In this document: one piece after another, positions 24,861 through 28,094 of the stretch | Position numbering within the stretch: the stretch's first letter is position 1 | Layout: each line of letters starts with the position of its first letter | NCBI GenBank assembly: GCA_031548325.1 | Contig: JAVBRE010000250.1 | Span: forward strand, 1-28,094 | DNA: 28,094 nt | From: FLUQ01 sp031548325 | Lineage (GTDB): Bacteria > Desulfobacterota > Desulfovibrionia > Desulfovibrionales > Desulfovibrionaceae | Direction of reading: 5' to 3' | Program-made: the position numbers and the translations under genes | Notes under the pieces: generated by a model | Told to the model about the DNA's origin: nothing | Database searches by the model: none | What the model saw: the letters and a program-made list of their open reading frames with translations, nothing else

Positions 24861-26310
24861 GGGTTGGCGTCTTTTCCTTTGCCTGGCTGCCTGCGGGTTC
24901 GGCTTCATGCTTTTACAGCGTGTTGCCTCAAAAAATTGGCCGTCGACGGCAGGCAACACCCTGGCCGTCATTACCGGGCTGTATCCCGCCTGCCTCTTTC
25001 TGCTGCTGACCGCAAGACCTTTCACCGCGGCCCTGCTCGGCCTGTCTCTGCTCGGCCTGCTGCTGGTCCTCAACCGGGCTAAAGAGCAGGCCCTGCGCGA
25101 GCCGCTCATCCCGGCCGACATCTGGCTGCTGCGTCAGGTCTTCATATACCCGCACCTATATTTTCCCTTCCTGCCCATGAAGGGAATCTGCACGGGCTTC
25201 GCGCTCGTCGCGCTCATATTCGCCGCGCTGCTTTTTCTGGAAAATCCGCTGCCTCTGCTGCGCAACCCGGATGCCGCCGCCGCGCTGCTTTGCGCCGTTC
25301 TGCTGCCGCCCGCCTGCCTTCTGCTGATGCGGCGCGGGCTGCTGCCTGCCCCGGCGGATCTGCTCTTGCGCCTGTGCCCCCCCAGCCATGACGCCGCGAA
25401 GGATGCAGCGCGAAACGGCCTGGCGGCCCCGCTTTTCACGCATCCCGCCTGGGTCGGCGCTCTGGAACGCGCCCGGCCGGTTTTTATGCGCGACCATACC
25501 CTCCGCCCGGCGGCCGGGCGCTTTCCCCAAAGCATGGAGCAAATGCTGACGGATCTGGAAGCAGCGCCGCCCGACAAGCTGCCGCATATCGTGCTCATTC
25601 AGGCGGAATCCTTCTGCGACATCCGCAAGTATGTCGCAGAACCGCTCAAAAGCGAACTCAAAGACTTTCTGCCCAACTGGGACAGGCTGAAAGCCGAAGG
25701 CCGGGCCTTTGATCCGCCGGAAAACGCTTACGGCGCCTATACCATGCGCACGGAATTTTCCATGCTGACGGGGCTGCACGCCGAAGACCTCGGCCCCTGG
25801 GCCTTCAACCCCTATCTGCTGGCAGCCCGGCAACCGCTGTGGTCCCTGGCGAGGCATCTCCGGGGCAAGGGCTATGCCAGCCTGTGCATCCACCCGTACC
25901 ACAAAGACTTTTTTGATCGGGACCGGGCGATGCCGAATCTGGGATTTGAGCGCTTTTTGGGTATTGCAGAACTTGACGACCTGGAAAAATTCGGGCCATA
26001 TGTCAGTGATAAGGCGCTGGGAGAAAGGATATTGGAAGAAATAGCGACCTCGGAAACGGCGGGAAAACCGCTGTTCTGTTTCGCTATTACTATGGAAGCG
26101 CACGGCCCGTGGCTGGAAGGAAGACTGACGGATAATGAAATGGCTGCGACACTGCCGGATATCTACCCCAAAATATGCGATTCGGAACTACGCATGTATC
26201 TGTGCCATTTACGGCATATGGACTCAATGTTCGGGATATTGACAGAGAAAGTGCATGCAGGAAAAAAAATCAGCGCATGGGCATATGGAGATCATGCGCC
26301 CGGATTGTAA
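24853..26310 (+). CDS. Membrane sulfatase / LtaS-fold protein, possibly C-terminally truncated
   Basis: A 485-residue protein of the alkaline-phosphatase superfamily. About five hydrophobic segments occupy residues 5-160. The catalytic domain has Glu252 in LIQAESF, the probable nucleophile Thr297 in YGAYTMRTEFSMLTG, MEAHGPW (about 414-420) and Asp480-His481 in YGDHAPGL, where the protein ends. Related enzymes normally continue for several tens of residues after the GDH motif, so the end may be lost. The last 350 bp are also less GC-rich than the rest. The GTG start overlaps the SDR stop and has GGAGGA 7 bases upstream. In the rkp comparison it takes the place of RkpI. A role in phospho-group transfer or hydrolysis during lipid or polysaccharide assembly at the periplasmic face is possible, but the substrate is unknown. 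Confidence 0.8.
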   Translation: MTEGWRLFLCLAACGFGFMLLQRVASKNWPSTAGNTLAVITGLYPACLFLLLTARPFTAALLGLSLLGLLLVLNRAKEQALREPLIPADIWLLRQVFIYPHLYFPFLPMKGICTGFALVALIFAALLFLENPLPLLRNPDAAAALLCAVLLPPACLLLMRRGLLPAPADLLLRLCPPSHDAAKDAARNGLAAPLFTHPAWVGALERARPVFMRDHTLRPAAGRFPQSMEQMLTDLEAAPPDKLPHIVLIQAESFCDIRKYVAEPLKSELKDFLPNWDRLKAEGRAFDPPENAYGAYTMRTEFSMLTGLHAEDLGPWAFNPYLLAARQPLWSLARHLRGKGYASLCIHPYHKDFFDRDRAMPNLGFERFLGIAELDDLEKFGPYVSDKALGERILEEIATSETAGKPLFCFAITMEAHGPWLEGRLTDNEMAATLPDIYPKICDSELRMYLCHLRHMDSMFGILTEKVHAGKKISAWAYGDHAPGL

Positions 26311-26425
26311 AAAAGAGGATTTGATGTTTACTAACTATTTAACTTATATAAAAAAATTTAATAAGTTCCATTTTGAGTAAAAGAAATATGATAGGGCAGA
26401 TCCAAAGGTAATCCCCCCGCAAAAA
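26311..26425. other. AT-rich gap between the sulfatase gene and the IS element
   Basis: This 115-bp stretch contains no gene, is strongly AT-rich, and ends in a run of six A at the IS boundary. I see no hairpin with a T run, so no terminator for the long operon can be named. Translation in the sulfatase frame past the stop quickly meets further stops and does not recover the missing family C-terminus. Confidence 0.6.
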
Positions 26426-26444
26426 AGTAGCGTTTTAAAGTAGA
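26426..26444 (+). repeat. IS left inverted repeat
   Basis: AGTAGCGTTTTAAAGTAGA matches the reverse complement of the right end at 16 of 19 positions. It lies 32 bp upstream of orfA and is preceded by five A. Confidence 0.7.
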
Positions 26445-26476
26445 ATTTCCGAGAATAGCTAACACGGGGATTTTGC

Positions 26477-26743
26477 ATGAAAACGTCCCGATTTTCCGAC
26501 AGCCAGATTCTGGCGATTTTGAAACAGGCCGAGAATGGGGTTCCGGTAACCGAGCTTTGTCGTGAACACGGCATGAGCAGCGCCGCATTTTATAAATGGC
26601 GGGCGAAATTCGGCGGCGTGGATGCCTCGCTAATGGCGCGGATGAAAGAACTTGAGCGCGAAAATGTCCAGCTCAAGCGTATGTATACGGACGCTCAGTT
26701 ACGTGCTGATGCCGTGCAGAGGGTTCTCGAAAAAAAGTGGTAA
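26477..26743 (+). CDS. IS3-family transposase subunit OrfA
   Basis: An 88-residue DNA-binding subunit of an IS3-type transposase. FSDSQILAILKQAENGVPVT and CREHGMSSAAFYKWRAKFGG form the HTH_Tnp_1 helix-turn-helix (about 5-46). The following LMARMKELERENVQLKRMY is a leucine-zipper-like coiled coil (about 52-70). The frame is intact. It ends just after a run of seven A that can move ribosomes into the -1 frame of orfB, giving the fused transposase. Confidence 0.92.
   Translation: MKTSRFSDSQILAILKQAENGVPVTELCREHGMSSAAFYKWRAKFGGVDASLMARMKELERENVQLKRMYTDAQLRADAVQRVLEKKW
26731..26737 (+). promoter_or_regulatory. Programmed -1 frameshift site AAAAAAG
   Basis: The heptamer AAAAAAG lies in the last codons of orfA, at the start of the overlap with orfB. 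OrfB is in the -1 frame relative to orfA, as usual for IS3-family OrfAB production. Confidence 0.65.
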
Positions 26744-27551
26744 GGCCGTCTCAGCGTGTTGAGATGGCCAAAAACTCCGTGTCGAACGACGGTCTCAGTA
26801 TTCGGCAGGCATGTACGGCTTTCAGCGTCAGCGAGTGTTGTTATCGTTACGAGCGCAGACTGTCGGACGAAAACGTGCTGATTGGCGAGCTTTTGCTGGA
26901 TTTGACTCAATCGCAGCGCAATTGGGGTTTCGATCTGTGCTTTTTGTATCTGCGCAACATTAAAGGCCACGACTGGAACCATATGCGCGTGTACCGCATC
27001 TACCGTGAACTGGAACTCAACCTGCGCATCAAGCCGCGCAAGCGTTTAAAGCGTGAGAAGCCGAAAGTCCTTGCCGTGCCGGAGGCCAAGAACCAGATAT
27101 GGTCAATGGATTTTATGCACGACCAACTGCAAAACGGCCGCTGCATACGGCTTTTGAGCGTCATCGCCGACTTTAACCGGGAAGGGCTTGGCATTGAAAT
27201 AGATTTCTCGCTCCCCGCTGAACGCCTGGAGAAAACGCTTGGGCAAATAATCGAATGACGAGGCTGCCCCAAGGAGATCCGTTGCGACAACGGTCCGGAG
27301 TATATCAGCGTCAGGTTGTAAAGCTGGGCCAAACATAAAAGAGGTATATCCCGCCAGGTAAACCGCAGCAGAACGGCCACGTCGAGCGATACAACCGGAC
27401 AGTGCGTTATGACTGGTTGAATCAGTATCTCTGCGAGGGTCTTGAAGAAATACAAGATCTTGCCACCAAGTGGCTTTGGACCTATAATAATGGATGCCCC
27501 ATGGGCATCGGCGGGATCACCCCTGCCATGAAGCTGAAGCAAGCGGCATAG
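26737..27551 (+). pseudogene. IS3-family transposase OrfB, disrupted
   Basis: The DDE integrase part of the transposase. The intact segment 26737-27258 contains the HTH_21 region and the rve domain start, with the first Asp in IWSMDFMHDQ and the second in SVIADFNRE. A TGA at 27256-27258 replaces the Trp codon expected in the family motif IEWRGCPK. Translation past it reads RGCPKEIRCDNGPEYIS, which is true family sequence. A frameshift then occurs between about 27318 and 27350, because the next family block (IPPGKPQQNGHVERYNR, with the catalytic Glu) is in another frame and runs to a TAG at 27549-27551. Two lesions show that it is a pseudogene. Confidence 0.92.
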
Positions 27552-27553
27552 GC

Positions 27554-27572
27554 TCTACTTTGAACAGCTACT
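27554..27572 (+). repeat. IS right inverted repeat
   Basis: TCTACTTTGAACAGCTACT is the partner of the left end, two bases after the orfB stop, and is followed by five A. Confidence 0.7.
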
Positions 27573-27582
27573 AAAAATGAGA

Positions 27583-27603
27583 TGATTACCTTCTTTGTAA
27601 TCA
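27583..27603. repeat. Perfect 7-bp dyad upstream of the glycosyltransferase
   Basis: TGATTAC (27583-27589) and GTAATCA (27597-27603) are exact inverted copies around a 7-nt spacer. The dyad overlaps the candidate -35 box of the next gene, as an operator would. It could also be a chance palindrome in AT-rich DNA. Confidence 0.4.
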
Positions 27604-27622
27604 GCTCAAAATACTCTATGAT
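27595..27622 (+). promoter_or_regulatory. Candidate promoter of the GT2 gene
   Basis: TTGTAA (27595-27600) and TATGAT (27617-27622) are 16 bp apart, 18 bp upstream of the glycosyltransferase ATG. The short distance to the start leaves a very short leader if this promoter is used. Confidence 0.4.
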
Positions 27623-27639
27623 ATTGCTATGGGTGGCGC

Positions 27640-28094
27640 ATGAGCGAAATATCAATTTCGGTAATCATTCCATGTTGTAATTCCGAAAAATATATCACTG
27701 AATGTTTAAATTCTGCTGAGACTCAATTATTACAAAATTTTGAGATTATCTGCATTGATGATTATTCCCAAGATCATACTGTAGATATTGTTGAAGAATT
27801 TGCTAGAACTTCAAAATCAAAAATTCATCTTATCAGGCACGAGCAGACCAAAGGCATGTCTGCGGCCAGAAATACAGGGGTACGAGCTGCTTGCGGAGAA
27901 TATATATTTTTTCTGGATTCAGATGATGTTATATACGATGAAAGCTCCCTACAAAAGCTTTATCACTATGCGCATGATCACCAGAGTGATTTAATCATCG
28001 GGAAAATCCTGCGATGGTCTTATGATACGGATGAAAGAAGTTTTATACCTTCTTTTTCTTATGAAAGAGATGATATTGTTAATACCACAATCCT
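27640..28094 (+). CDS. GT2-family glycosyltransferase, 5' part only
   Basis: The first 151 codons of a family 2 (GT-A fold) glycosyltransferase that continues beyond the window. The N-terminus ISISVIIPCCNSEKYITECL is the first Rossmann-like strand and helix. Next come CIDDYSQDHTVDIV (about 38-51) with the nucleotide-sugar Asp pair, KGMSAARNTGVRAACGEYI and FFLDSDDVIYD with the metal-binding DSD/DD motif (about residues 91-101). It likely adds a sugar to a surface polysaccharide and fits the capsule locus. ATG 27640 is preceded by GGGTGG, a modest site. The gene is strikingly AT-rich compared with the genes left of the IS, which suggests transfer from another source. Confidence 0.9.
   Translation, partial: MSEISISVIIPCCNSEKYITECLNSAETQLLQNFEIICIDDYSQDHTVDIVEEFARTSKSKIHLIRHEQTKGMSAARNTGVRAACGEYIFFLDSDDVIYDESSLQKLYHYAHDHQSDLIIGKILRWSYDTDERSFIPSFSYERDDIVNTTI

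Larger units (their letters stand above)
26426..27572 (+). mobile_element. IS3-family insertion sequence, decayed
   Basis: A 1147-bp element with orfA and orfB of the IS3 type. It is bounded by imperfect 19-bp inverted repeats (26426-26444 and 27554-27572, 16 of 19 matching). The flanks are A runs on both sides (26421-26425 and 27573-27577), compatible with a short A-rich target duplication, although A runs are also common by chance in AT-rich DNA. OrfB is broken, so the element cannot move on its own. It marks the border between the GC-rich operon and the AT-rich glycosyltransferase region. Confidence 0.85.

Noticed and set aside
26311..26425. Possibility that the IS insertion truncated the sulfatase gene
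   Set aside because: The stop codon lies 115 bp before the IS end, and the sequence between does not encode the missing family tail, so the IS did not cut the gene directly.

Overview
The window is GC-rich except for its right end and reads as chromosomal DNA of a Desulfovibrio-like sulfate reducer (Desulfobacterota). This is an inference. It rests on the subtype I-C (formerly Dvulg) cas operon, a CRISPR repeat of the kind I recall from Desulfovibrio vulgaris, and the strong C/G bias at third codon positions. No rRNA or tRNA was seen.

Layout. (1) Positions 28-8054, minus strand: a complete subtype I-C CRISPR-Cas locus in the order cas3-cas5-cas8c-cas7-cas4-cas1-cas2-leader-array. The array is very short, with three intact 32-bp repeats, one degenerate terminal repeat and three spacers. 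(2) 8055-8516: a non-coding divergent spacer. (3) 8517-9464: a ketopantoate-reductase-family gene. (4) 9599-26310, plus strand: ten tightly packed co-directional genes behind a good sigma-70-like promoter at 9523-9551. The first five are a small putative lipoprotein and a capsule exporter of the ABC-transporter type (KpsM, KpsT, KpsE-like and KpsD-like). The next five are a 2562-residue iterative type I PKS/FAS, a PLP alpha-oxoamine synthase, a GNAT acetyltransferase, a short-chain dehydrogenase and a membrane sulfatase/LtaS-fold protein. (5) 26426-27572: an IS3-family element with a decayed orfB. (6) 27640 to the window end: an AT-rich GT2 glycosyltransferase that runs off the edge.

How the genes may work together. 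The PKS carries KS-AT-DH-(degenerate MT)-(structural KR)-ER-KR-ACP and no thioesterase, so it should make a reduced acyl chain that stays on its ACP. The next gene overlaps it and encodes an alpha-oxoamine synthase, which could release the chain by decarboxylative condensation with an amino acid to give a 2-amino-3-ketone. The SDR could reduce the ketone to an amino alcohol, and the GNAT could acylate the amine. The product would be a sphingoid-base-like lipid. Its fusion to KpsMTED suggests that it serves as lipid acceptor or anchor for a capsular polysaccharide. The set resembles the Sinorhizobium rkp-1 genes (rkpA, rkpG, rkpH), from my memory of that locus. The extra GNAT and the direct linkage to the exporter are the most novel parts of the window.

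The right end of the polysaccharide locus looks rearranged. GC content falls within the 3' part of the sulfatase gene, that protein stops just after its metal-binding GDH motif, an IS3 remnant follows, and the GT2 gene beyond it is AT-rich.
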